From assembly GCA_036852015.1 (NCBI GenBank), contig JAANDG010000006.1, positions 496,001-560,000 on the forward strand: 64,000 bases of DNA, given 5' to 3'. Positions within the stretch are counted from its first letter, which is position 1. Each line of letters starts with the position of its first letter. Positions 36,001-48,134 of this stretch are shown piece by piece. Origin of the DNA: Pelodera strongyloides. Taxonomy: Eukaryota; Nematoda; Chromadorea; Rhabditida; Rhabditidae. The notes under the pieces were generated by a model. It was given only the letters and a program-made list of their open reading frames with translations, did no database searches and was not told the DNA's origin. Both the position numbers and the translations under genes were made by a program.

Positions 36001-39000
36001 GATGATTGTTAGTTTATGTGTATTCAGCTGTCCTGCTTACGTGAGCATCAGGGGTAGTTTTCAGTTTTGATGTGAAATAATTCACACCTTGACAAATATT
36101 TCAAGTTTCCTGGCGCCTTACGCCAGTTATAATCGACATGAAACGGCCATGCATCATCCTAATGAAAAGTATAATAGTCCGTTACACAGTTTCGGGCTTG
36201 TATTGGATGATCTGTGTGTGGTTCGTTATTGTTGCCGTAAGCAATATCTCCTCTTGATCTATCGCTCTGTCTTCCCTTTTGCTCACAAAAGGGTGTGGCT
36301 CAAGCGCGTGGGCTTCCGCGCGTGCTCTGCCCCCTCCCCGCCCCGGTTCACCTTATTTTTCCTTGAGTTTCCACACCAAAGAAAGAGTTTTTTGATCTCT
36401 TAGCGGGTGTCCCTTCTGCTTGTACTCAGGTTCTCGAGCTCGCTCTCCCAGCCCCAATCTACCCGCTCTCGCTTGTCTCCCGCCATTTAGCCGTCATCAC
36501 TCTCTCGCTAGTTTATCGCTTATTCCTAGTTCGTGACCACGATGATCGACTTGTTTAATTCGCACCCCTCTCCGCCTAAATGATCAAAACGGGCGAGCGC
36601 GATTTTGCCAAAAAGCGAGCACTGTTCCACTTTTGATCACTACGGTAGTACCGTAAAAAAACTAGAAAGCGATAACTGTGTACGGTGGGTGTTCATCCAT
36701 CACAAGAAATCCACATAGATTCCTACTCCTGCCCTAAAATGACGCACGTACTTGCGACGTAATGATTTAGGAGCATTGAAAACTGATCATTTTTGTTATT
36801 CGCAAATATCGTCCTTGAAGATCGAGATATCGATTGTCTGCACGGCTAATAAGTTGATTCTACTAATATTGGTGACAACTGAATATTGCGCAACATTAAC
36901 TGAGCTAGGTGCTTTTCATATTGTGCTTTCAAGAAGTGATCGAAATTGTGACTTATGGCTGGTTCGCATTGGGTATTGCTCTTAATCCTAGTGGTTATTC
37001 ATTAGTTTCAGCATGCATTGTAGGGTTTTTTTTTCTCGACCGTCCAGTGTCCCAAAGTGTTAATGTGACGATTCAGAAGTAGTTAAATGTTCGGTTCTGC
37101 TAGAAGCACATGATGTTGTAAACTGATGGTGAGCTGCGAAAAAATTTAGTTTGAAGGATTTGGAGATTAGGACCATACTAATGCTGCAAGGCCGTGAGCA
37201 CAAACAATCGTACCATGCTCTCTAGGCCTGATCACCATAGTAATTAAATAAAAGCCTCAGAAGCTTACAGGTTGATATTAATCATGTTGTACCTTATCTG
37301 TAGAATGGATATCATATGCATTAATTCAAGCTGTTCTTTATTGAAATAATACATATTCAGATATGAATGAGACAATGTGCTGACGACAGTGTCCGTTTTT
37401 GTGCTTCTGATTTAGCATATGGTTTATTTTATTTTACGGAGCACAGATGACTTGACCATAGTCAATTAACAAGTTGATCGATTCATTTATTCGGAAAGAA
37501 TAGGTGTGTCTAAGAAAATGTAGGTTTTCTTTGTGTGATGGGCCAACTATTCTTTCTGTCTATCTATCCCCTTTCAAATACCGTGCCACATATCTCCGCA
37601 TAGTAGACATTCGCACGAAGGAGAGTTCAAATACGCGGCAAAGTGTAATAAGCCCATCCCCTTCGATTGTGAACTTAAAGACATGCAAATTTGGCGTTTC
37701 GGTTGCACCACCCGATCTTCCTTCGATGTTCTGTGTCTAAATTGTTTTCAATTGAGAAACTGCATGCACCCGACAGTGTTCTGCATATTAACCTTTCAAT
37801 GGAATTTGTCATCCATTACCGCTTTTTTCATAATGTTAGAATGAGTTTTCAAAATTGTTAAATTCAGTATGTGAACAGTTTTACAATGCATGGTTAACTA
37901 AAGAAACTAAGACCCACTTTTCTTTCCCGTGAATTGCATCCTCAGTCTTATGCGTGTGGAGTATTTGTGTGTATGTGTGATGTGCCTTTGCTCCCCTTTA
38001 ACCTTGTCTCATGCTCAAGAGAAAATAGCTACACGGGAGAGCGATCTCAGTGTAATAATGCTCTTCTCGGAGAGGGAGCGAAAGCGTGAGCTCTTCCCTA
38101 AGCACGCATGCCATCACTTCACAATGATGTCTAAACTTTGCCTCCCAAAATGTTGAATGATGAAGCCGTCTTCTCACATATATTTCCTTCTGATGCTGTC
38201 ATCTTCGACTTACTGTGTTATTATATGTGTCCATGCCGAATGATATAATTGAATTGTCGTCCCTTTTCAGCCAATCCTCTGAACAGTTACGAGGGACCAA
38301 CTCAAAAACTGGACACCGTCATTTGTTAGGTATGGTTAGCTTATTTTAGCAATACTCACACTTTTGCCTATTCTTAAATATATTGCAAAGTAGAGAAGTG
38401 ATGATTTGATTCCTAGGGATAAATAGTTGTTTACGATTCACTCATCGCACTCCATTTTTCTCTTCGTGATTGGTGATCAGTGTATGTGTTTTTGTGTGAA
38501 TGCACTCCTTATTTTCCACTTATAATCCGTGCTGGAATAAGTGAGCGATTAGCAAGATATCTCCATCTGGAGCAGTTCTCTCATTGAATTTCACTGGATT
38601 TTTGTGTGTGAATCAAATATGAGAGCTAGAAAATCTGCCCCTGATGGATCTGATGAATGGAAAGGTCCACTCAGTGATCCTAACTTTATATCTACTTAGC
38701 CCACCACGAAAAACCGTGAAGTGTTTTCAAACGTTGATGAGTACCTGAAGACGTGAATAATGAAACTTGGACGAGACAGTAATACCGGTTACTTGAATTA
38801 CTTATTGTTAGTCCACTCATTGTCAATTCTCAATTCGAGGTTTAAAGAAAGTTCTTCGTGTTTTCCGAATTAATTGAAGTAAATGCAATTTGTTCTATGC
38901 ATGCATTCCAATTAATCTCTTAGTTGTTTTGTTGGCATGGTTCAAGTAGTGATTCCCTCCTTTTTCACGTGCAATAATACGATTAAAGGCTTTTATGTGA

Positions 39001-40128
39001 GAAACAATACTTCACAGAATTTCCGACACTGTGAATTAGAGGAATTCTTTAATGTTTGTTAACCCGCTCCCAATATGTAGCCAAAGTCAAATATTTGCAA
39101 ACGATTTGTGTGAACACCTCAGCTTTATAACCCGATTATTGAGTAAGACTGCTAACGTAAATCCGACATACACACCCCAAAGCAATGTAAAGTAATATTT
39201 TGACAGATCAGCTAGTCGCGGGGTCTCTGACGTAAGCTACCGTTTGGTGGGTTTGTCTGCTAGCAGTGCGATACCATAAAACGATACCATAGACTAGCGA
39301 TATAATTTAGAGAAGCACACCCCCCCCCTTCGGGCGGATTCAACTGGATCACGTTTTTAAATATAACGCACATGCCTGATAATTCACCTTCTCGTATCGT
39401 GAAGATAAGCCCCCTTTTTGTCTTCCATTAATAATGGCAAAATAAATATCATGGTAGTAAACACCATAATAAGGGCGGATTTATGAATTTTTGAAGAAAA
39501 AAAAGAAAAAGGATTATTTTATATGGCTCATTGAGTAAAATGTCAGTCCATGGGCGGATTTTCCGATTTTCCACCTGTACTTTACCTTGCTACCAATACA
39601 GCAAACAATTTTTTTTTCGAACAAGCGAGGGATGATAAGGGCAGTGTTTGACTACGGTAGATACTGGGGGTCCCGGGCTCGGGTGGTAACTTCATGGAAA
39701 TCGGTATTCACAATTAAGTTTTTGAAATCCTTTTCACGAACAATTCAGAATACGTCTTTTAAAAGAAGAACACTGAGAACTTTTCCAGAATATCTGCTAA
39801 CCGTTCCCTATCGTAATCACCTTGAAACTTTCATCATGTAATTCCATCGATGCAAACACTTGACACGCTGAGTATCTAAATGAAAATTTTCTCCAGAGAA
39901 AACAGCCCTTGTTGTTGTATGTATATTTTAGCACGTCGCTTGTTTACAATAAACCGTCCCTAAGAACGTATAAAAAAGTTAAAGCGTTCGTTTTAAAGGG
40001 TCGGGCGTTTCAGGTAACCTCTATTTTAGATGAATATTTTTGATTCACCGTGTAAAATATGGTAGGATGCAACTTTTTCCAATTTTCTGGCGCAACCTGC
40101 TCGCATTTGCCAGCAGTCACAACAATCT
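33061..40128. other. Intergenic region between unk and cic, left part
   Basis: Mostly AT-rich. Features seen: a 17-C run (34138-34154), a short (GT)n (about 34243-34260), C-runs near 34580 and 39320, a TATAAAAGG box near 35697, and a GC-richer stretch at about 36290-36620 with CCCCGCCCC and GGGTGTGGC. Two small coding-like pieces (37604-37740 and 38271-38329) could not be joined to a gene. Confidence 0.4.
34138..34154. repeat. Poly-C run of 17
   Basis: An uninterrupted run of 17 cytosines (poly-G on the minus strand). Runs of this length are prone to length variation and assembly error. Confidence 0.9.
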
Positions 40129-40211
40129 ATCGCAGTTGTCATGCCCATCCGCGCTGGTTCGTAAATATGTATTGTTGGCGAATCAGCGCGAATGGGCGTG
40201 ACAACTGCGAT
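40129..40211. repeat. 83-nt near-perfect hairpin (33-bp stem, 17-nt loop)
   Basis: The left arm 40129-40161 starts ATCGCAGTTGTCATGCCC; the right arm 40179-40211 starts CGAATCAGCGCGAATGGG. As plus-strand RNA they pair with 30 Watson-Crick pairs, two G-U wobbles and one mismatch. Weaker pairing continues outward on both sides (CCAGCAGTCAC against GTATGACTGG). It could be a foldback element or a microRNA-like precursor. Confidence 0.7.
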
Positions 40212-43200
40212 ATATCGTTGGGTATGACTGGCCATGGTAAATTTCTGGTAACTACGTGCATGTTGAGCCAGAAAAAAAAAATTGCGTAACACTATATTTA
40301 AGAAGGAGAATCAGATGGAGTCATCAAAAAAAATGGTTACCTGAAATTGGCCTGAATGGCGACTTATTTTTCATTAAAAAAAAGTGTTTGATTTACGAGT
40401 ATTTTATTTTACTGACATCAAAAGTTAGCACATTTCGTCAAATAATATTTTATCCCTAGCACTTTTTTGTTGAGGAATTTGCCATATGTGTGACCTTTTC
40501 CCTTTAAAAGCGCACTATCGTTCAACTGGAAGTGCGAGTAATGTTGCACTAACGTTTAACCAAACACCTGCAAAACATCTGCAAAATTTGCTTCGTTTAC
40601 ACATTTGTTTTCACATTAAAGATTAGACCCATTAAGGGACAGGAACATGTAAAGTCGCCTGATCCGATTGGTTACTCTCTCCTCCTCCTAGTTATTAAGC
40701 ACCCAAACAAATTTATTCGATTACAAATAAAGATATTTTCGATTACAGACATTCGATTATAAATTTAATATCAAATAAACGTGCAAAAATTAATTATGCG
40801 AAATCCCGCCAATTAGCCAGTTCAAACCATATACGGTGCGTACTCGTTATAAGTCTATATTCCACTTCCGGAACCAATAGGCGAAAGTTTTTTTTGCACT
40901 GTTTTTTTTCTGAACAATCGGTAGCGTAGTTTGCTCATTATTACTCTGAGGCGTACATTCCTTTCTGTTGTTTGGTAGAAATGTTTATTCATACCCATCA
41001 ACAACGACCATCAGAGAAACCGACAGAAGTGTACTCCCTTTTCCAAGCAAAAAAAAAAAAAGAGAACGGAACAACGCAGCCGCATCAGTCGGCCAAGAGA
41101 CATCATCAGCCAATCCATGAATGTAAACATAGATGGACGCATTTGTGAGTCTAGTTCATCCCCTGAAATGATACTATCTTTGCTACAAACGTTTCAAAGT
41201 TACTTTCATTCGGCTAATTTAATGGGCAAAACGGGTAACTGATAATTAGACAATAACACTTGTTGAAACATGTGCTTTACGTTTGAAGTTGTGACAAATA
41301 GTCATATGAAGAAACTAGGATCATAATTAGTCACGCCATCGCATACGATGAAACTGGTGAATACCTTGTACACTTTCGTGGACTCATGAACATCTCTTCA
41401 ATTAGCCTGCTCCAGAAGCAACATTGGCGTTCTTTTCTCATTTTGTTCTCTCTTTTTGGTTCCCTCGTTTCGTGCACCAAGAGCGTAGGGGCACAGGGCC
41501 CAATTGGGGGCCGTTCCTTTACAACTACGTGAGCCGTGGGAATGACCCCGCAGTTATTCTCAACGCAGCATTATTCATATTCTTTAACTTACATATTTTT
41601 GTATTGTCTATATTTTGGTCTCTTAACCTCACTGCATCATGATTCTATTTTTTAAAGAAATAGGCGTATCTGAGGATTTACATTTTCATATTTTACTCGC
41701 CGAGAGAAACATGTCTTTCATACATATGAAAGTCGATGTTGCGTGCAACATTTTTTTTTCTAAAAAAAAGCGACTGGCTCATATCTCATATGTGTGCCGT
41801 TTTGTATTCAAGTGACTTGAACGCCATAGTGGGTTGAGAGTGCATGGGTTATCTCAATCGCTTGCTACAATAAGAAGTATTGCATGTTTGATTGTAGGAT
41901 TGGTGTTTACTAAGCCACAACTTACGGTAGCAAGCACTTCGAAACGATCATGGCTTTCGGATATTGGAAATGTACGCGATAACTAAGTGTATCCTCAAAC
42001 GGTGCGTGCGAAAGTGACCAATTTATGCAGTTCCATAGTAAGTAGTTGTATAGCTTCACTATTTTTGCTTTTGTTTCCGATTCCTGAACTTCCCCAGGAA
42101 TAAATAAACCCTCGTTGTATAGAAAGCTTTTTTGATGATACGATGATATACTTTTCTAAGTGAGCTCAGTTCAGATCGGACAGCGATTGCTGCTGTTGTA
42201 TTTTTATGTTTATTTTTTATTTTTTTGCTCTCATAACGAACTTTAGGTTGCATTATTTTTCTTGAAAAATTGTCAGCATATACGAAATGATAACCCCCAA
42301 ACGCTTATGAGCACTTTGGATTTTGCCTATAATCCAATTATAATTTCTGTATTGTCATGGTTCTTTCCAAGTTTGCTATGATTATAATGTCTTTAATGGC
42401 CCGCAAGCACCTGATATGTGACAACACCAAATCGATGTGAATTAAGACTCTGCTTTGAAATAATCAAAATTTCCTTCCAGCATAATTCAGCTGTTTTTCC
42501 TTGTTTACTTATGATTTTAATTGTTGTCACTCTGTGCCGTAGCTGTGCCCTCGTGCACTATCAGCAAAAGAAACGATAAGTGTTCAAGAGTTGTTTTCAC
42601 AAAGATTGTTGTTTCTCCACTAATCCATAACACAACGAGACACAGAGAATGGTAGAATGTTAGGAAGAGAAATATGTGTACTGGGAAACGCGTCTTACAC
42701 TTAGGAGTACAACCACGGGCAATCAAAAATGGTGCAAATCAAGAGGTATTTTTTAGATCCGCAAAGCATTACACCGTACTGTGTCAATGTTTTCTGATAG
42801 ATGTGAACAGAAAACATAATGATTTTCTTTTTTAGACAAAGATAAAGTCAGAACAGTGCAAATGTTGTGTTCTTTTTGGTATGTAAAGTGCTTTTGGAAC
42901 AGACTATACGTTTTTCTAAGAAGTACTCCCGCCCCTAATATCCCTCAATAATTCTCCCTCCCGCCGCTGATCTGCGAATTGTTATCCTGGTGCGTACTTT
43001 TCGGAACTTTCTCTTGAGTTTACAAACAGGGGAAGATTCCCGCTCACGTGCCTCCCTATAGGGTATTTCTGTGATAAGAGCCAGCGAGCGACACCGGTAG
43101 TATTTTTATCTAACTTTCCCCCAATCGACACACAAATAGGTTTTGTTCGCAAATCACCTGTCTTCTCCTTAAGGCACGAGTTTGCGTAGAGTGAGATAGT

Positions 43201-44509
43201 CCAGATATGAGAGAGTGCACGACGTGATGCTCATGGTTTCATCACACGCACTGTACTGTAGCAGTTCAGTCACCCACATTATGTTCCATAAGGGTGGACT
43301 AAATTCCTGCAAAACACTAAAACAACATACCTGGTTTGATTGCATCATACAAGGATAAAGAACTAAATTGCAGTCCTGTCATATATTTTTCGAAAATTGC
43401 AAGAGTTTTCGAGCTACATTTTTTCATTTTTGTTGACCTTTCTAAAGCTCGATCCAACTTTTTTCTTTCGACTATTTTTATCACTGATTCGCTTTTGTTT
43501 TTGCAAAAAAAAAATGAATTTCTGTGCTGAAATAAGCTGTATTATTGTGCTTGGTTCGCGCATCATTGTCCCTTTCATGTGCAAATACCGTACGTTTCCT
43601 CCGAGACCACACCCATTTTAGTCCCGCCCCCTACAAAAGTTTGTAGTATGTCAGAACATTGAAGGCTCAGTTGTGCGTGATCATAAAGGGTTATTGTAAA
43701 ACAGGAATGCAATTTTGTTTTAGGATTTATTGCGACATTGTAAAAGTAGCCGAATAGTCTTGAAAGTATCAATTTACGTGCAGTTGAAAACGCTTTGAAT
43801 GTTTCTTGTTTCACGTTGCCTGGTAGTTGATTTTTTTTGCTCCCCAATTGTATACGTTTGTGCTTGTGCTGTGTGTTGCTAAACGCTTCTAATTTTGCCC
43901 CCTCTACATATTATGCTTTTGCTCTGTCTCTTCATGCCCTTTTTTACATGTGTTTCTCTTTTTTCGTTCAGCGTTCCAGGGCCCTATTTCCATCTTAAAG
44001 AGCAGTATATGTTTATTGCAAGCCCTAGCATACTAGTACTACGCACGAAAAGGCTAAATATTAAATTTCAGAAACGCTTCACTTTAACTAGAAGTCGATG
44101 TTTTATATTATCAGTTTTCAGTGAGTCAACTTCCAAACACTTTCTTTCCTACACAAAGATGAATCTTTCTATAAACGATTTCCTGAACATATTCCTGTCG
44201 CTGGTTGTGTTGCATGTATGAATCTTGCGTGTGTAAGTGCTAGTTGAACGAAAAAAAATACATCTTCTTTGTTTTGGTATAATAAGTTAATTTCATTTAT
44301 TCATTAGACACGAATGTATTATTATTTGAAATGATAGCCAAAGTAGCGTTCTCTTCTTCCAGTTTATTCCTTTCGCAACTGGGAACTTATCCTCTCTGAA
44401 CTTATTTTGTGAGTCTCCAACTGGGGTATAAAGTAATTCCCGACGAACGCATTCACTTTTTTCCTTATTCTGCTCAACGTTCATCAAGTAGTAGTAGGCA
44501 ACATGCAGC

Positions 44510-44600
44510 TCCCTCCCCTCTCTTCCTCTCTCTCTATCTCTCTCCCACCCTCTCTCCCTCTCCCTCACTCTACCTCTTTGTCCCCTCTCTCAAGCATTCA
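44510..44600. repeat. Polypyrimidine (CT-rich) tract
   Basis: Nearly pure C/T on the plus strand, with repeated CTCTCTCCCTCTCC words; low-complexity DNA. Confidence 0.85.
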
Positions 44601-45007
44601 CTTTTTCATGGTTATTTCTTTGCTGTACTCCTTATTAATGCTGATTGTTGCGCCTTTTTGTTAACCTCAGGTTGTGGCGGCTTAGATTGAGTTAGCTAGT
44701 ACGGCCGCGTTCCTAATATGTAAGTGTTGTAATTAACCGTATGGCTCAAAGCTGTTTGCACTGACAATTGGAGAAGTCATGCCGCGAAGGATATGAAACA
44801 CTAAATAGGCCACGGCACCTGCGAAAGGGTTGAGGTTTTCATACGAGAGACAAGGTGGAGCTGAGGGAAATGAGAAAGTGTATTCTGCATGTATTTGCTT
44901 GGATCCAACAAGTAGGGTTCCAACAGTTCCCCGTTCACTTCATCAGTTGGGAAGCGAGAGTACTGATCGTTCGTAACGTCGTCTATATGCATCGAATTGC
45001 ATCGGCG

Positions 45008-45130
45008 TCTTCTTTTTTTCATCTTCTCCCTTCTATTCTCTCTCTATATATATATATATCTTTCTTTCTCTTTCGCTCTCTATTTTTCGCTCTTTCCCTC
45101 TCTCTTTCCCTCTCCCTCTCCCCGTTCCCT
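45008..45130. repeat. Polypyrimidine tract with an embedded (TA)n
   Basis: A second CT-rich block of about 120 bp, interrupted by a short TATATATATATA run near 45045-45058. Low-complexity DNA. Confidence 0.85.
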
Positions 45131-45885
45131 TTTTTGGTTTTTGCTCGGAGCGCTCAACCACAAGCCTTTTTCAGACATTTGCAATGGCGAACGTCTACTC
45201 ACTGAAAGTCCCAAAAGTTTGTCCTCAACGTAAAGTTTCACTGTTGATCATGTCAGATTTTTGTTCCATTTTCCGAACAATAGGTAGTGTGGGAGGCTTA
45301 AGGCGGCCGTGATTTTGTGAAGTACTTTCGGAGATACCTGATAAACGGGGTGTGCATTAGCTTAGATTTTATGTTTACTCAACCATAATGTACTATAATG
45401 GTCCATTTCACACCGTGAGCTTTTATATTGGTTGCTTATAATCTTTTCCTTTTTTATGTTAGCAGACCGCCGTTTTCTGGTCATATTCCCAAAAACAAAC
45501 GGAAAATTAGGTCATCTAGACATGTTTGCTCAGATTCGTATGTTAAGTCATAAGTCTAGCGAGCTCATTTGTAACATGAGTTTCATATCTGGCATTTGTG
45601 GTGTTGCGTATTATCGTATTGACTCGTTGGGTTTCCTGCTACATTTGACTGTGAAGAAGCATTGGACTTAGCATTAGATCCTAAGTGCTTCGTTTCTGTA
45701 TTCCTTGAACCCATTATAAACGCAGACTATCACCCGTCCATTTTTCTTCAAACTCACAACTTTCAACTTTCATTTTTTGAGGGCGAACGACCGCTCAGAA
45801 GTTGTCGTTTTCGTGGGCCGTTTTGTGAGTGCCGGCGTGCGTTCGGCAGCTTCTTTTTGCTTGTGTTTTTGCATTGGAACTCTAG

Positions 45886-45986
45886 AAGGGCCCGACTCTG
45901 TTGGCCCTTCTAAAGCCCCAACGTCCCCCAAACACTACGACTCAAACCAACTACTGTTTGGACTATTCAGAAAAGGAATAAGCTGA
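45886..45986 (+). other. Candidate 3'-terminal coding exon of an unassigned gene
   Basis: After the acceptor CTCTAG an open frame reads GPDSVGPSKAPTSPKHYDSN and on to a stop at 45986. An AATAAA follows 12 nt later (45998-46003). The Ser/Pro-rich reading, the acceptor and the immediate polyadenylation signal suggest a last exon. No matching upstream exon was found, so the parent gene is unknown. Confidence 0.3.
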
Positions 45987-46365
45987 CGGAAATGCATAAT
46001 AAACACTTCTGAAGTTGTCCATGGACTCGTGTCCTATGGTTGTTGCTATCAAAGCAGGCCAAAAAAAAAAAAACTATTCGTGGAAGGTTACTATGATATT
46101 GTGGGATTTGTAACTGCGTAGGCGTGATAGTTGTATCACATAGATCAAAAGACTAATCAGTCGCTCAATGTGGTTCAATTCATTTAGGAGTGTGGCCCTG
46201 ATTTTGCAGATTTGTTATCGTCGTTCCCCCTTTATGTTCTGAATCCTCCTCCATCAGTACGTCGCAACCGCCAAAACGAGAAGGAAACGAAAAAGTGATT
46301 AGATTTTGCGTGTTGGGAGGTAGGCGGTGAAACTGGATGTTCTTGTCTGTGAGCCGTTCTTCCAG

Positions 46366-46537
46366 TATTGAGAAGTGGATGCCGCTTCGGAGACGACAAC
46401 GTAAAGTACGAACGACGGAACTCCCAAGGGAGGGGACGACGAATCAGCAATAGCCCGAATGGGTTGCCGAGTGGCCGTTCGGAACAATGGTCCACACACA
46501 TACACATCCACGAAGACATCTTTATCAGCCATGTCAG
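46366..46537 (+). other. Candidate internal coding exon of an unassigned gene
   Basis: GTTCTTCCAG acceptor and GTGACA donor enclose 172 bp, open in one frame (2+168+2). The product is basic and Ser/Asn-rich (YERRNSQGRGRRISNSPNG is part of it). The minus strand is open here as well, so the strand is not certain. It could be an alternative 5' exon of cic or part of another gene. Confidence 0.3.
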
Positions 46538-48117
46538 GTGACAGTAAACATTCTACAATGCTCACAAACCATGTTATTTCCATTCCGATTCTCATGCAAA
46601 TCTACTCGATATTCTTTAAAAACACACAATTGAAAAAGCGTGGGCTTCATTATTTTTCAGTTTGAAAACAAGTGTCTAGTTCTTTAGAGCGCATCTATTA
46701 GACAAATAGACGATTAGACGGTTCAAGTCCATTATTAATAATGGAGGCCCACACCTACAACTAGTCGCATTTATATAAAATGTCGCGCGACTCTTCGATT
46801 TTTTCAACTTAAACCCACAAGATCATGTTAGCTTCCTCAAAAATCTTAATTAAGCTTAACAATGCTTTTTAACAAAAAAGAAATAAGCTTTCTAAGCCTC
46901 GGATAAAACTGCAACATCTATGCCCATAGCTCTCTTCTTTAGGAGCTGTGCTCTATAGGCCGTTCGTTTCACTTATACGGTGTCATTTTGAGGGTGCAAG
47001 GCATATGTATGGTCCCATTGGACCTTCCGATGCATAAGCCCCAACTTTGCAGTTGATTCAGAAGTAGATTAAAAAATGAACGAAAGTACAGAGGCTGACT
47101 ATAGTGAAAGTAACGAAACTGCATAGGTTGGTGAAAGAGAAAGGAAAGGACCTAATGGAAAGACATATGTGGATTGATGTGTGATATAGCTTATTAGCAC
47201 TTCATATTCGGTCGTTACTATTAATATGTACTGTCGCTATCGATGATTTGTTCTCAAAAACCTATTCTAAATTTGAATATCACTTTGCCTGTCTCTCTTT
47301 TTGTCTTTGTGTTTAGCTTACGGTCAATAACATTATGGATCATTAAACGGGCTTCATAAGTAACCAGATAGAAATTAAATGACACTTGACAAGTCTTGGA
47401 TCTTTCGCTATGATTCTCTGCCACTTTATAGCAGAATGGAAATGCCTCATTTCTCCAGCGCGAGTCATTTGCTTATTTGTGAAGAATGATCTGTATTGTT
47501 TCCTACAAACTGTAAGAATTCCCATGTTGTCGATTAGGCAATGCCCACATAGGTGCGAGAAAAAAGGAGCATAAAATTTTACAAACGCGGCTTTAAAAAC
47601 GTTCAAAGGGACACTTGCAGTACTTACGTTAACGCAATAGTCATCGTAGTCATTTAGTATCATTTATCGTAAAACACGTCATCCCAAAACCTATTTTATT
47701 TTACAATTTATATCAATTTTGTAAAGACGAACAATGCGAAGGAAGATATGTCATAGAATCAATCGGTACACACTTTGTGACTTACATTTCCATAAAGTAT
47801 TAGTATTTTTATGCTGGTTTACATAGTTTAACCTTGTAGAATCTATATGAAGAATATGGGAATGTCCCCATCCATCGAAAATTATCTTCGCTTTTACATT
47901 GTAAACAAATGTGTACCTCAAATCTTAGCGGAGCATCTAAAGGAACCCATTTCATTTAATTAAAAAATTACAGTGTTGTGTCGCTGAAATGCGAGTGTAA
48001 TATTGTACGGAATAGTTCTTCGTATCACTCGCATACACATTGTCGGCTCCTGAACAAAATGGAATAATTTGCTTGATGCTTTTATACATATGTATATCTT
48101 TCATCTCCACGCACATT

Positions 48118-48119
48118 AG
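48118..48119 (+). promoter_or_regulatory. Acceptor just upstream of the cic start codon
   Basis: CACATTAG ends at 48119, 15 nt before the ATG at 48135, which sits in the good context CCCACCATG. A spliced-leader site fits; a longer 5' exon could also splice here, since the frame is open up to the acceptor. Confidence 0.35.
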
Positions 48120-48134
48120 CATTCGGTTCCCACC

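Larger units (their letters stand above)
40212..48117. other. Intergenic region upstream of cic, right part
   Basis: AT-rich DNA with two polypyrimidine blocks (44510-44600 and 45008-45130). A less AT-rich patch at 45880-46540 contains coding-like plus-strand pieces with good splice sites (45886-45986, 46210-46298, 46366-46537). No complete gene could be assembled. Confidence 0.4.

Noticed and set aside
40026..40292. Facing ORFs on both strands
   Set aside because: They arise because a near-perfect inverted repeat is stop-free on both strands; no protein family is recognisable.
46232..46595. Minus-strand ORFs, one starting MADKDVFVDVYVCGP
   Set aside because: Open but without acceptor or donor sites that would join them to anything; the plus-strand reading has better splice sites, so no minus gene is claimed.
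46690..46760. GGTTCAAGTCC resembling a tRNA T-arm
   Set aside because: No acceptor stem, D-arm or anticodon arm can be folded around it.
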